64,000 nucleotides of DNA from Candidatus Nitrosotenuis chungbukensis (lineage in GTDB: Archaea; Thermoproteota; Nitrososphaeria; Nitrososphaerales; Nitrosopumilaceae): the NCBI RefSeq assembly GCF_000685395.1, contig NZ_AVSQ01000009.1, forward strand, positions 1 to 64,000, read 5' to 3'. Shown here one piece after another: positions 41,841 through 50,601 of this stretch; within the stretch, counting starts at the first letter, position 1; each line of letters starts with the position of its first letter. Both the position numbers and the translations under genes were made by a program. The notes beneath the pieces are model-generated. The model saw only the letters and a list, made by a program, of their open reading frames with translations. It did not search any database and had not been told where the DNA came from.

Positions 41841-42857
41841 ATGTTGGAAGAAAACACGGGGAAAAGAAAAGTTGTAGCACTGCTTTCAGGCGGTTTAGAT
41901 AGTCAGCTTGCAGTAAAAATGATGCAAAGCCAGGGCTTTGAAGTATCTGCAGTTGCGATCAAGACTCCATTTTGTGATTTTGATTGTGGAAGAGGATGCG
42001 GTTTTGAAATTAGGGAAAGAGCAGATACGCTCGGTGTCAACCTGAAGACTGTTTACCTTGGAGATGAATACATTGAGATGTTAAAGAACCCAAAACATGG
42101 ATTTGGATCGGGTATGAACCCATGCATTGACTGCAGATCAATGATGTTCAAGGCTGCAAAAAAACACATGGATGAGATCGGAGCTGATTTTATCATTTCA
42201 GGAGAAGTATTGGGACAAAGACCGATGAGTCAACATGGGCCAGCACTGAAAACCATAGAAAAAGAATCAGAGTTGGAAGGATACATAGTAAGGCCACTGT
42301 CTGGTGCGCTGTTGCCAAAAACAATACCTGAAGAAAATGGTTTGATCAAAAGAGAAAACTTGGGTATGGTTCGGGGCCGCACAAGAAGAATGCAATTGCA
42401 AATGGCACAGGAATATGGAATTGAGAATCCTCCAAATGCAGGAGGAGGTTGTCTTCTTACAGATCCTGCATTTGCAATACGAGCAAAAGATCTTTTTGCA
42501 CACATTGATAACCCAACAACAAACGATATTGACTTACTAAAAATAGGAAGGCACTTTCGTCTTGATAAAACAACAAAACTAATTGTGGGGCGAAATCAGG
42601 ACGAGAACAACATGATTAAAGCTCTGGCATTGCCAAATGATATTGTGTTTTATGCAAAAGATCATGTTGGACCAAACGCACTTTTGCGTGGTGACAATGT
42701 TGAAAACCACAAACAAATCTCTGCCGCGATAACATTGCGCTATTCCGATGCTCCAAAAGAAACTTCGGGAACCGTAATAGCTGAAAAAGCCAACGACAAA
42801 TCGGACATCTCGGTAATCAGAGCAGAAGAATCTGAATATCTCCAGTACAGGGTTTAG
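41841..42857 (+). CDS. PP-loop ATPase, tRNA-thiolation type (MnmA/ThiI-related)
   Basis: From ATG 41841 the protein has 338 residues. The PP-loop LLSGGLDSQLA near 13-23 binds ATP. FCDFDCGRGCGF near 45-56 is a four-Cys cluster not found in MnmA. NPCIDCRSMMF near 93-103 resembles the MnmA catalytic-Cys region, and AGGGCLLTDP near 210-219 supplies a second Cys. The C-terminal domain is unlike MnmA. I infer sulfur transfer to tRNA, possibly with an Fe-S or zinc site in the extra cluster. The substrate position is not determined by sequence. Confidence 0.75.
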   Translation: MLEENTGKRKVVALLSGGLDSQLAVKMMQSQGFEVSAVAIKTPFCDFDCGRGCGFEIRERADTLGVNLKTVYLGDEYIEMLKNPKHGFGSGMNPCIDCRSMMFKAAKKHMDEIGADFIISGEVLGQRPMSQHGPALKTIEKESELEGYIVRPLSGALLPKTIPEENGLIKRENLGMVRGRTRRMQLQMAQEYGIENPPNAGGGCLLTDPAFAIRAKDLFAHIDNPTTNDIDLLKIGRHFRLDKTTKLIVGRNQDENNMIKALALPNDIVFYAKDHVGPNALLRGDNVENHKQISAAITLRYSDAPKETSGTVIAEKANDKSDISVIRAEESEYLQYRV

Positions 42858-42929
42858 GAACAAAAATTACGCACTATTTTACATTTGATGCGAAAGACTT
42901 TTTGAGGGTGTAGATCGCATTCATTATAG

Positions 42930-43208
42930 ATGCAAAAACAGGAAAGCCCAACATACCTAAAGGCAATTACGATTCGTGACCCAAGTGACATTCATTCAAT
43001 AAAAGACGACATGAAAAAAAACATGATACTCATACTACGGGTTACTCCGCTTGCACAAAAAGACGTAGAGCAACTACGAAAGCTAGTTGAGGAATTGTAT
43101 AGTCTGGCAAAAAGCCATGATGCTGACATTGCAAGATTGGGCGAAGAAAGAATCATAGTTACACCACCAGGCGTTAAAATCTGGAAACCAGAATACGATC
43201 TAAAATAA
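42930..43208 (+). CDS. sepF: SepF-like cell-division protein
   Basis: The 92-residue product is the archaeal SepF core: SIKDDMKKNMILILRVTPLA, a helix EQLRKLVEELYSLAKS and ARLGEERIIVTPPGVKIW. SepF is the FtsZ membrane anchor in archaea that use FtsZ; in this phylum, which divides with CdvABC, its role is less clear. The usual N-terminal amphipathic membrane-binding helix seems absent or very short (QKQESPTYLKAI), so membrane anchoring may differ. Confidence 0.85.
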   Translation: MQKQESPTYLKAITIRDPSDIHSIKDDMKKNMILILRVTPLAQKDVEQLRKLVEELYSLAKSHDADIARLGEERIIVTPPGVKIWKPEYDLK

Positions 43209-43275
43209 AATATTAAAACAAAACGAATCATTCCTACGTCTACTTAATATCAAAACAACATCAAATGTTGTAAAA

Positions 43276-44364
43276 TTGAGAAAATCTGTTTTATTGTTTA
43301 CCTTGCTGTCAATCCTAACGCTTACATCTGGAGCACAACTAGCAGCTGCACAAAGCTCTGATAACAAGGAAAAAATGAACATAATTCAGAACTGCGAAAA
43401 AATTTATCCGGAATTACAAAAATTAGGAAACATCAAATTTCGTGAAAGGTATCAGTACTTTGATAGTTTTAGAGACTGTATCGTACTGTATAACGATTCT
43501 AGGTGGGATTCTACAGACTCAGATCGTATAGATCGACTAGTTTTACTCTTGGAAAAACCAATACAAACCAAAATCATACGAGATCGCTTCAATGATACTC
43601 CAAGCATTCCTCCATGGATAAAAGATGACGCAAAACGATGGGAGGAAGGAGATGAAAAAGACAACGTTTTTTCATATGGTATAAGGTACATGATGAATTC
43701 TAAAATAATAAAATCTGCAAACGCGTTAGACTACAAAAATTGTTCGTCTGGAAGCATTTGCTTGTCTCAGAATGATTTTGTGAAATACTCAATTAAAAAC
43801 AGCGGTAATAACGATACAATCATTCTGACACACACATTTGGTGATGAATTCAACAACATCATACCTGTGATCTCAGAAGAATCTTCAAAAAACAGTAAAT
43901 CTGTTACAAATTTTCAAATAAACAAAACAACGGGACTTGTGAAACACGACAAGAAATGTTGTATTCAATATCCGTTTGTACATCAAATTCCTATGGCTCT
44001 GGGAACAAAACTCAACCAAGAACATTCATCTGAGGTGGTAAGTGAGGTGATTTTTTCATTCAAGGATTACAAAAGACCCTCGTTTGTCGCAAAAGAAAAG
44101 ACAGGGAAATACCTGGAAATCGTAGACAAAGAAACAGGAATAGTCTTTTTTTCAAAATATCAGGACAAAACAAAACCATTGCAGACAGTACAACTTGTTG
44201 ACACTAATATTCTCAAAAAAGACACAACAATCCGATACAATGATATGAAAATTCCATTTTGGTTTAAAAACACCGTTAAATGGTGGACAGAAGGAAAAAT
44301 TTCAGATTCTGAATACGTTTCAGGAATATCGTATCTGCTAAAAAATGATATTTTGCGTATCTGA
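43276..44364 (+). CDS. Secreted protein with two W-x(n)-WW repeats
   Basis: The 362-residue product starts at a TTG and has a signal peptide ending near AAAQ (about 25). Residues 111-147 (IPPWIKDDAKRWEEG...) and 326-362 (IPFWFKNTVKWWTEGK...) are copies of the helical repeat also seen in the 16525 gene. The middle is beta-rich and contains Cys pairs (NCSSGSICL, KCCIQY). The last repeat ends exactly at the C-terminus. Likely surface-exposed; function unknown. It ends five bases before the convergent aCPSF1 gene. Confidence 0.8.
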   Translation: MRKSVLLFTLLSILTLTSGAQLAAAQSSDNKEKMNIIQNCEKIYPELQKLGNIKFRERYQYFDSFRDCIVLYNDSRWDSTDSDRIDRLVLLLEKPIQTKIIRDRFNDTPSIPPWIKDDAKRWEEGDEKDNVFSYGIRYMMNSKIIKSANALDYKNCSSGSICLSQNDFVKYSIKNSGNNDTIILTHTFGDEFNNIIPVISEESSKNSKSVTNFQINKTTGLVKHDKKCCIQYPFVHQIPMALGTKLNQEHSSEVVSEVIFSFKDYKRPSFVAKEKTGKYLEIVDKETGIVFFSKYQDKTKPLQTVQLVDTNILKKDTTIRYNDMKIPFWFKNTVKWWTEGKISDSEYVSGISYLLKNDILRI

Positions 44365-44369
44365 TAAGC

Positions 44370-46307
44370 TCAAAACAGCCTAACTGCTTCTTGGACCTGT
44401 GGGTAGTGTGCAGGAACTCTAAACATTCTGCGAACGGTCATCGCAAGATTTTCACATTTCCTTCTTTCGCCGTGATTTACAAGAACTCTTCTTAGCTTTG
44501 GCCTTAGTTTGTGGATAAATGAGAGCAGCTGATTATAGTCGCTGTGACCGCTAAATCCGTCAAGCTTTATCATTGAACAGTTGATGTTTACGACCTCCAC
44601 CTTTCCGTCTTTTCCCAAGAGCGATACTTGTTTTGCGCCATCTAATACTCTGCGTCCAAGCGTTCCATTTACCTGATATGAGACAAAAATTATTTTGTTC
44701 TTGCTTCCCGGCGCAATGTTTTTGAAATATTCTAGGACGGGACCACCCTCCAGCATACCTGACGTTGCAAGTATGATACACGGCGTACCTTCCCGCAGCG
44801 GCTCTTCTCTTGCGTCAGAGTGTTCTATGTTAGTAAAGTATTCTGAATCAAACGGATTGTCATCAGTCTCAAGAATTTTCTGCCTAAGCTCACGTGCTAG
44901 ATATTCTGGGTATGCCTCATGAATTGCGGTCGCTTCTGATATCATGCCCTCCATAAACACAGGCGCTTCCATCATTTGGCCTGCCTTCATGTAATGATCA
45001 ATTACCATCATTATTTCCTGCGCGCGTCCAACTGCTGGAATGGGGATAAGCACCTTGCCGCCGTCGACAAGCGCATTATTGACTGCGTTAATGAATGCAG
45101 ATTCGACTTCTTGCCTTGTCGGCTGAATGTCTTCTTTTGCACCATACGTACTTTCAATTAGCAGAGTTTCAACTCGTGGATAGTTCCATGAGGCACTTTC
45201 AAACAAAATACTTTTTCCAAACTTTATGTCTCCAGTGTATACAAAATTATGATCACCATTACCAATATGGAAATGACACGTTGCTGATCCTAAAATATGC
45301 CCTGCATTTGAAAAGACAAGTTTGATGTCAGGCGAAATATCTGTTACGGTTCCATATGGAATTGTAATTGCTTGCTTCATAATTTGCTTGACGTCTCTTT
45401 CTGCATACAATGCGGCTCGCCCCTGTGCAGCAGCTACCTTTACTGCATCCAACTGAATCAAATTCATCATCGGCAGTGTTGGCTCTGTGCAGTAGATCGG
45501 CCCTTTATATCCATACTTACAGAGAACTGGCAAGAATCCTGTATGATCCAAGTGCGCATGACCTATGACAATTGCATCAATCTCGTCCAACGTGACATTT
45601 GCCCAGTCAAGTCGTGGAAATGCCTCCATCGGGCTCCTAGCTCCTGGGTTGATGCCACAATCAATCAAAATTTTACTCTCAGGAGTAGTCAGTATCATGC
45701 TTGATCTTCCTACCTGGCCAAAGCCACCAAGGGTTAACAACGAAACTTCGGATTTTTGGGCTAGGCGAGGGCGGAATATGCTTTCACCAATCTGCTTGAG
45801 ATGCTTTGCCCTGTCTGACGCGGAAACCTTGAGATTGTAGTTTATTGCCTGAATTGTGCTTGACGGAACCGTCGTTGCCTTTCTTACCCGTATTCTCCAA
45901 CCCATGCTTTCTGTCAACTGTGGGCTGTTAAAGCTAGGATTATTGTACAGTAACCACGGTCGTTTTACCTCTATTGAGACCTCACCAGTGGTGGTGTCAA
46001 AAAAGGCACCCTGAAGCTCTGCTTCCTTAGGCAAAGCTTTTGCAATTACCTGTCTTGCCTCGTCCTCCGGCTTTCTGATGGATTCCTCGGTTCTTACTAC
46101 GATTCTTTTTTTAATCACATTGACTAGATCAGAAATAATCTCGTTGTGCTCCATCAAGTATAGTGGAGATTTTGTGTATAGTGCAATCCTTGGCCCCTCG
46201 TAGTCGATTTTACTTACTTTGGCCTCTTTTGGAATACTTTGCAGTATGGTTGCCATTACATTCTGGGTTGTTGATTGTGTATCCTTTTCCTGTTGTTTTT
46301 TTTGCAT
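44370..46307 (-). CDS. fttA: aCPSF1/FttA, transcription-terminating beta-CASP ribonuclease
   Basis: The 645-residue protein is the archaeal CPSF73 homologue that cleaves nascent RNA at U-tracts and terminates transcription. N-terminal KH domains cover about 20-160, and the metallo-beta-lactamase core has GHAHLDHTGFLP near 251-262. The beta-CASP motifs, STYGAKE near 388 and the C-terminal SGHSD near 589, are intact. An in-frame ATG at 46256 (MATILQSIPKEAK) matches some family starts. It follows the proteasome gene by seven bases, making a psmB-fttA operon. Confidence 0.95.
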   Translation of the reverse strand: MQKKQQEKDTQSTTQNVMATILQSIPKEAKVSKIDYEGPRIALYTKSPLYLMEHNEIISDLVNVIKKRIVVRTEESIRKPEDEARQVIAKALPKEAELQGAFFDTTTGEVSIEVKRPWLLYNNPSFNSPQLTESMGWRIRVRKATTVPSSTIQAINYNLKVSASDRAKHLKQIGESIFRPRLAQKSEVSLLTLGGFGQVGRSSMILTTPESKILIDCGINPGARSPMEAFPRLDWANVTLDEIDAIVIGHAHLDHTGFLPVLCKYGYKGPIYCTEPTLPMMNLIQLDAVKVAAAQGRAALYAERDVKQIMKQAITIPYGTVTDISPDIKLVFSNAGHILGSATCHFHIGNGDHNFVYTGDIKFGKSILFESASWNYPRVETLLIESTYGAKEDIQPTRQEVESAFINAVNNALVDGGKVLIPIPAVGRAQEIMMVIDHYMKAGQMMEAPVFMEGMISEATAIHEAYPEYLARELRQKILETDDNPFDSEYFTNIEHSDAREEPLREGTPCIILATSGMLEGGPVLEYFKNIAPGSKNKIIFVSYQVNGTLGRRVLDGAKQVSLLGKDGKVEVVNINCSMIKLDGFSGHSDYNQLLSFIHKLRPKLRRVLVNHGERRKCENLAMTVRRMFRVPAHYPQVQEAVRLF

Positions 46308-46314
46308 GAAATCA

Positions 46315-46947
46315 CTATAGTGCGATTATTGCTTTCTTTTGCTCTTTTGTCAAAAGACGGAATCCATCTTTGTCGATAACTGCGACATTGATGCCGTCGC
46401 CAGTTCCGATATTTCTTACGATTGCTGCCTTTACAGCACGTAACGCTATGACCTTGGCCTGTTCAGTTGTAAGATTGTCCTTGTACTCTTCTTCCAATAG
46501 ACCGTATGCCACAGGAGACCCGCTGCCGGTGGTTACGTATTTCTTCTCCTCAACTGAGCCGAACATGTCTATATTTAGAAGTGCGGGACCGTTTTTGTCA
46601 TATCCGCCAATCAAAATGTCTGCAATAAACGGATAGCCTCTGTTCTGATGGAACAAGAGCGAACAGAGTCTTGCAAGGGATTTGATTGGAATGTTCTCGT
46701 TCTTTTGGACTCGGTGTATGGCTGCATGATAGCGTAAGACGTCTGTTATGTTTTGTGCATCAGCGACACCGCCTGCTAATGTCAAACCTGCGTGTTTTGC
46801 CAGTTGCTGGATTTTCATGGTGTTGTTGTTGGCAATGAAATAGCCTGCGCTTGCACGCATGTCTGCGCAAAGGATTACTCCATCAGTAGCCTTGATACCT
46901 ACAGTGGTAGTTCCGTGTAAAATCTTCTCTTCTACATTAGTTGACAA
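46315..46947 (-). CDS. psmB: Proteasome beta subunit
   Basis: The 210-residue precursor has a short propeptide ending in HG, then the mature N-terminus TTTVGIKATDGVILCADMRA, which supplies the catalytic Thr1, Asp and Lys. GSGSPVAYGLLEEEY is the conserved later segment. It starts at a TTG, with AGGAG about 12 nt upstream, one of the few visible Shine-Dalgarno-like sites here. Archaea of this group often have a second, inactive beta subunit; this one has the active residues. Confidence 0.95.
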   Translation of the reverse strand: MSTNVEEKILHGTTTVGIKATDGVILCADMRASAGYFIANNNTMKIQQLAKHAGLTLAGGVADAQNITDVLRYHAAIHRVQKNENIPIKSLARLCSLLFHQNRGYPFIADILIGGYDKNGPALLNIDMFGSVEEKKYVTTGSGSPVAYGLLEEEYKDNLTTEQAKVIALRAVKAAIVRNIGTGDGINVAVIDKDGFRLLTKEQKKAIIAL

Positions 46948-47012
46948 ATAAAATGCTCCTAGATGTTCTGGAATGGCTTTGACCCTTTTAAATAACTTAT
47001 TGTTGGAGGGAG

Positions 47013-47037
47013 GTTGATAAGGAGTGAAACTATCAAC
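47013..47037. promoter_or_regulatory. Dyad or hairpin in the egsA 5' region
   Basis: GTTGATA (47013-47019) and TATCAAC (47031-47037) are perfect inverted repeats separated by 11 bases that contain AGGAGTG. The element lies just downstream of a TATA-like ttttaaata (46987-46995) and ends six bases before GTG 47043. As RNA it would hold a Shine-Dalgarno-like sequence in the loop; as DNA it could be an operator. Confidence 0.5.
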
Positions 47038-47042
47038 AATTT

Positions 47043-48089
47043 GTGCTCAACTCCGCCTCTCACACAATGGAGCTACCACGGCTAATTGTGATCGGTGACA
47101 AAAACCTCGGAAATATAGGGAAATTTCTACATTCCTTAAATGAGCCAAAAAAGGTCTCTGTAATTTCCGGCAGGCACGTTAAAAAAATAATTCAAAACAA
47201 ATTTCAAAAATCCTTACTCAAGACCGGAATCAAAAGCGTCTGGCATGATGCCAATAACAACGATGAGACGTCAATAGACAAAATTCAGAATGACGTCAAA
47301 AAAGACAAAAGCGACCTAATCATTGGAATGGGCGGCGGCAGATCAGTGGACATTGCAAAAATGATCTCATTTAATCTGGAAAAGCCGTTTGTCAGCGTAC
47401 CTACCGCCGCATCACACGATGGAATCGCAAGTCCTTTTGTCTCCATACGTGGCGACAAACCGCATTCTGTTGTGGCAACCGCACCGCTTGGTGTTTTTGT
47501 TGATATTGACGTGATTAAAAGGGCGCCAAAGAAACTCTTGGCAAGTGGATGCGGCGATCTGATTGCAAAAATCACCGCAGTCAGGGACTGGGAAATCGGG
47601 AGAGACAAAACAGGAGAATATTTTGGAAGATATTCTGCAAACCTTGCATCCATGAGTGCAAAAATCCTTCTAGAGGCATCAGAAAAGAGAAAAGTCCCAG
47701 ACATAAGAGAAATAGTTGAGGCGTTGATCAGTGCAGGAGTTGCGTCGTGTATTGCGGGAAGCAGCAGACCGTGCTCTGGAGCAGAGCATCTCTTCTCACA
47801 CGCGCTAGATAAGCTTGCCCCTGGAATAGGACTTCATGGGGAGAAATGTGGAATTGGTGCAATCATGATGGCAAAACTGCAAGGACAAGATTGGAAAAAA
47901 ATAACAAAGACTTTGAAAAACGTCGGTGCGCCTACCACCGCAAAGGAAATCGGCCTGACACAAAACCTGCTTACAAAGGCACTTGTTATTGCACAGTCGC
48001 TAAGACCTGAAAGGTACACAATTCTAAAGGAAATTCACATGACTGAAAAAACGGCCTTAGATCTTGCAAAAAGCACTAACGTGCTGTGA
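47043..48089 (+). CDS. egsA: sn-Glycerol-1-phosphate dehydrogenase
   Basis: The 348-residue enzyme reduces DHAP to G1P, setting the stereochemistry of archaeal lipids. GMGGGRSVDIAK near 97-108 binds the cofactor, VPTAASHDGIASPF near 119-132 and SGAEHLFSHALD near 243-254 carry the metal-binding residues. GTG 47043 is used here; ATG 47067 (MELPRLIVIG) is an attractive alternative. Upstream is a possible regulatory dyad. It supplies the GGGP synthase encoded at 29248-30000. It abuts the convergent FKBP gene. Confidence 0.95.
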   Translation: MLNSASHTMELPRLIVIGDKNLGNIGKFLHSLNEPKKVSVISGRHVKKIIQNKFQKSLLKTGIKSVWHDANNNDETSIDKIQNDVKKDKSDLIIGMGGGRSVDIAKMISFNLEKPFVSVPTAASHDGIASPFVSIRGDKPHSVVATAPLGVFVDIDVIKRAPKKLLASGCGDLIAKITAVRDWEIGRDKTGEYFGRYSANLASMSAKILLEASEKRKVPDIREIVEALISAGVASCIAGSSRPCSGAEHLFSHALDKLAPGIGLHGEKCGIGAIMMAKLQGQDWKKITKTLKNVGAPTTAKEIGLTQNLLTKALVIAQSLRPERYTILKEIHMTEKTALDLAKSTNVL

Positions 48090-48818
48090 TTAAGCTGCCT
48101 TGGTCTCTTTTGCTTCGGAAGATTTTGCCTCTGCCTTTTTGTTGGCATAGCTTTCAATAAAGTTGATCTTCTCTAGGCTTGGCACGAACTTGAATATGTC
48201 GATCTGAGCAAAGTGTTTGATCACTCGCAAACCTTCTGCACCAAAAATTTCTTCAGGTATTGTGACATCAAGTGTTTTGCCGTTTAATTTTGAAACTATC
48301 TTTGAATCTTCAACTGGCAGGTGTCTCTTTAGAATCGCAGCAATCTTGTCTTCGTCAGTCTCAAGCGATTTGATGTTGTTCACATCATAGGTGATTGTCT
48401 TGCCCGCAAATCTGTGGTTAAAGTCAACTTGGACTCGACCAGATCCGATGAATCTGACAATTCCAACCTTTTGGTCTACCTCTATTGTATCTCCTACTGT
48501 TACCTTTTCTGCATCCTCGCCAAGCTTTCTAAGCGGGATCATTCTTACCTTTCCTGGATCACGATCGCCAAATCCCTTGTCAGGAGTGACATCTACTGTG
48601 AGTTTGTCGCCTGCCTTGGCATTTGCCAGCGCGTCGTCTAATCCTTTGATTACCCACGATTCTCCAACAGAAACAAGTTTTGGCTGGTACTTGGCATTTT
48701 CTTCAAAAATGGAGTGCTTTTTTGCCTCTTCTGCTATTGTTGTTTCAAAAACCTCGTTTGAGTCTTTTACTTTTGCAGTATAATCGATTAGAACAAGTGA
48801 ACCTTTAGTGAAAGTCAA
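48090..48818 (-). CDS. FKBP-type peptidyl-prolyl isomerase (long archaeal type)
   Basis: A 242-residue protein whose N-terminus KGSLVLIDYTAKVKDSNEVF, WVIKGLDDALANAKAGDKL and later DFNHRFAGKTITYDV match archaeal FKBPs of the SlyD kind with an inserted flap. A C-terminal domain of about 90 residues and an Ala/Lys/Glu-rich tail follow, as in the long (26-30 kDa) archaeal FKBPs. It would act as a cytosolic folding catalyst and chaperone. Confidence 0.92.
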   Translation of the reverse strand: MTFTKGSLVLIDYTAKVKDSNEVFETTIAEEAKKHSIFEENAKYQPKLVSVGESWVIKGLDDALANAKAGDKLTVDVTPDKGFGDRDPGKVRMIPLRKLGEDAEKVTVGDTIEVDQKVGIVRFIGSGRVQVDFNHRFAGKTITYDVNNIKSLETDEDKIAAILKRHLPVEDSKIVSKLNGKTLDVTIPEEIFGAEGLRVIKHFAQIDIFKFVPSLEKINFIESYANKKAEAKSSEAKETKAA

Positions 48819-48860
48819 CGCGATCCGTCATCGGATTTCCTTATATTAAGTTAAGGCGAG

Positions 48861-50003
48861 CTAAAGCGGTTTTAGTTTTTCTTCAGCTACTCTAAGTGCA
48901 TCTGGATTAGTTTTGTAACCCATCATGTCAAGTGTGGATGAAATGGAAGATATGGTTCTCATGACATGGTACTTGTTTACCTCTCCCATGCAACCGACTC
49001 TGAACACCTTGCCTTTCAGATTTCCAAATCCTCCTGCCACTAGCACACGGAATTTTTCTGCAAGTGTGTTTCTGAATTTTTTATCTTCTAATCCTTCCAA
49101 GTAATTCAGTGCGACGACAACTGTCGAACGGTCAGCTTCTTTTGCAAAAGGAGTAAGTCCAATTGCGCTGAGCCCTGAGTATAATGCTTGAGAGCAAATT
49201 CTGTGGCGTCTGATTCGTGCATCCAGTCCTTCTTCTAAAATCATGCTCAATGCCTCTCTGTATGCATACAATAATGGCAGCGCTGGAGTAAACGGAGTGT
49301 GTTTTGCCTCTTCGTAGTATTTGAAATACCTTGATAAATTAAAGTACATTGTATTTGGGGGATTTTCCATCATGTATTTTTTTGCTCTCTTGTTTACTAC
49401 GATTGGTGAAATTCCAGGTGGTGCGGCAAATGCTTTTTGTGCGCCAGTCATGCAAACATCAATTCCCCACTTGTCAACATACAGTTCCTCCCCCCCTACA
49501 ATTGAGACACCGTCAACAACATAGTAAGAGTCGTTGCGTGCAGTAAGATCTTTTATTCTATCCAGATATTTTATCATGGTTCCTGTGGAAGTTTCATTCC
49601 ATACGCAATAGAAAGCCTTGACATCCTTGTTATTGTCAAATGCAGCCTTTACATCGTCAAAGGTAGCGTTTTGTCCAGGCGTTGTCTCTAATTTTACTAC
49701 GTTTGCCCCAGCCCACTCTAGCATCTGGGCAAGCCTGCCGCTGAATTCTCCGTTGACGGGAATTATTACCTTGTCTCCTTTTTTGATTAAGTTTATGACA
49801 CTTGCCTCAACGGCACCAGTGCCGGAAGCAGATAGACAAACTGCCTCACCGTCTGTCTGAAACACTTTTTTTGTTTTCTCTACCGCGTCTTCATATAATT
49901 CAACAAAATCGTCACTTCTATGATTTATCATTGGAGTAATCATTGAACGCATCACTCTTTCTGGTACATTTGTTGGACCGGGTAACATGACTAAATATTC
50001 CAA
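48861..50003 (-). CDS. Class V aminotransferase, alanine/serine-glyoxylate type
   Basis: The 380-residue PLP enzyme begins with the family N-terminus MLPGPTNVPERVMRSM. ASGTGAVEASVINL, VDGVSIVGGEEL and the PLP lysine in TGAQKAFAAPPG are present. Related enzymes transaminate alanine or serine with glyoxylate or pyruvate. The exact donor is uncertain. TTG 50003 is used, with a TATA-like ttataaataaa about 35 nt upstream; ATG 49988 is an alternative. Confidence 0.87.
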   Translation of the reverse strand: MEYLVMLPGPTNVPERVMRSMITPMINHRSDDFVELYEDAVEKTKKVFQTDGEAVCLSASGTGAVEASVINLIKKGDKVIIPVNGEFSGRLAQMLEWAGANVVKLETTPGQNATFDDVKAAFDNNKDVKAFYCVWNETSTGTMIKYLDRIKDLTARNDSYYVVDGVSIVGGEELYVDKWGIDVCMTGAQKAFAAPPGISPIVVNKRAKKYMMENPPNTMYFNLSRYFKYYEEAKHTPFTPALPLLYAYREALSMILEEGLDARIRRHRICSQALYSGLSAIGLTPFAKEADRSTVVVALNYLEGLEDKKFRNTLAEKFRVLVAGGFGNLKGKVFRVGCMGEVNKYHVMRTISSISSTLDMMGYKTNPDALRVAEEKLKPL

Positions 50004-50045
50004 ATAATTTCGCCTGAAAGGATGTTTTAGTGGCTTTATTTATAA

Positions 50046-50540
50046 TTAAAGATTGGTTAGTCTATTTTTGGCGTTGATCTTTAACAATACTTTTTGGGTG
50101 CCTTTTGGTACCAATTCCGCCCAATCCTGATCTTCCTTGATTCTGACTCGAATGTCTGTACCAGACAAAATTTCTCTTTGCTTTAGCGGAACTGAAATTA
50201 CCCTGACTCCGCGTTTGCCAAAGAGCGTATGCGTAAATTCATCATTTGAAAACACCACATCGTATCTTGGAACTATCTCATCTACTCGATATGTCCACCT
50301 TTCGTGGTCATCTACATCTGGAATGTAGTAGATCCTCACTTTTTTTAATGTAGCATCATCAAGGGACGATTCTATCATTTCTCTTCTTTCGTCTGCAGTA
50401 AACGGATTTCTTTTTTCATTGGATTTGTTGGAGCTTCCTATTCCGATTAGTAATTCATCTACGTTTGATAGTGCAAATTTGACTGCATCCAAATGGCCAA
50501 TATGAAACGGTTGAAACCTTCCTATTAAGAGGCCAATCAC
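50046..50540 (-). CDS. nadM: Nicotinamide-nucleotide adenylyltransferase
   Basis: The 164-residue archaeal NMNAT joins NMN and ATP to NAD. GRFQPFHIGHL near 7-17 is the nucleotidyltransferase HxGH-type motif, NPFTADERREMI near 46-57 and SGTDIRVRI near 129-137 are further family marks. Length is typical. The gene precedes the aminotransferase on the same strand with a 42-bp gap containing the latter's promoter. Confidence 0.94.
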   Translation of the reverse strand: MIGLLIGRFQPFHIGHLDAVKFALSNVDELLIGIGSSNKSNEKRNPFTADERREMIESSLDDATLKKVRIYYIPDVDDHERWTYRVDEIVPRYDVVFSNDEFTHTLFGKRGVRVISVPLKQREILSGTDIRVRIKEDQDWAELVPKGTQKVLLKINAKNRLTNL

Positions 50541-50601
50541 ATTTTCTATTTTTTCTAATTTACATAAAAACTATCATAAGCAGTTAAGCTAGAGCAAATT
50601 C

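Noticed and set aside
47024-47098. Short upstream frame (GTG, about 24 codons) as a regulatory leader peptide of egsA
   Set aside because: It overlaps the egsA start in another frame, its composition is not informative, and the inverted repeat is the more convincing signal.
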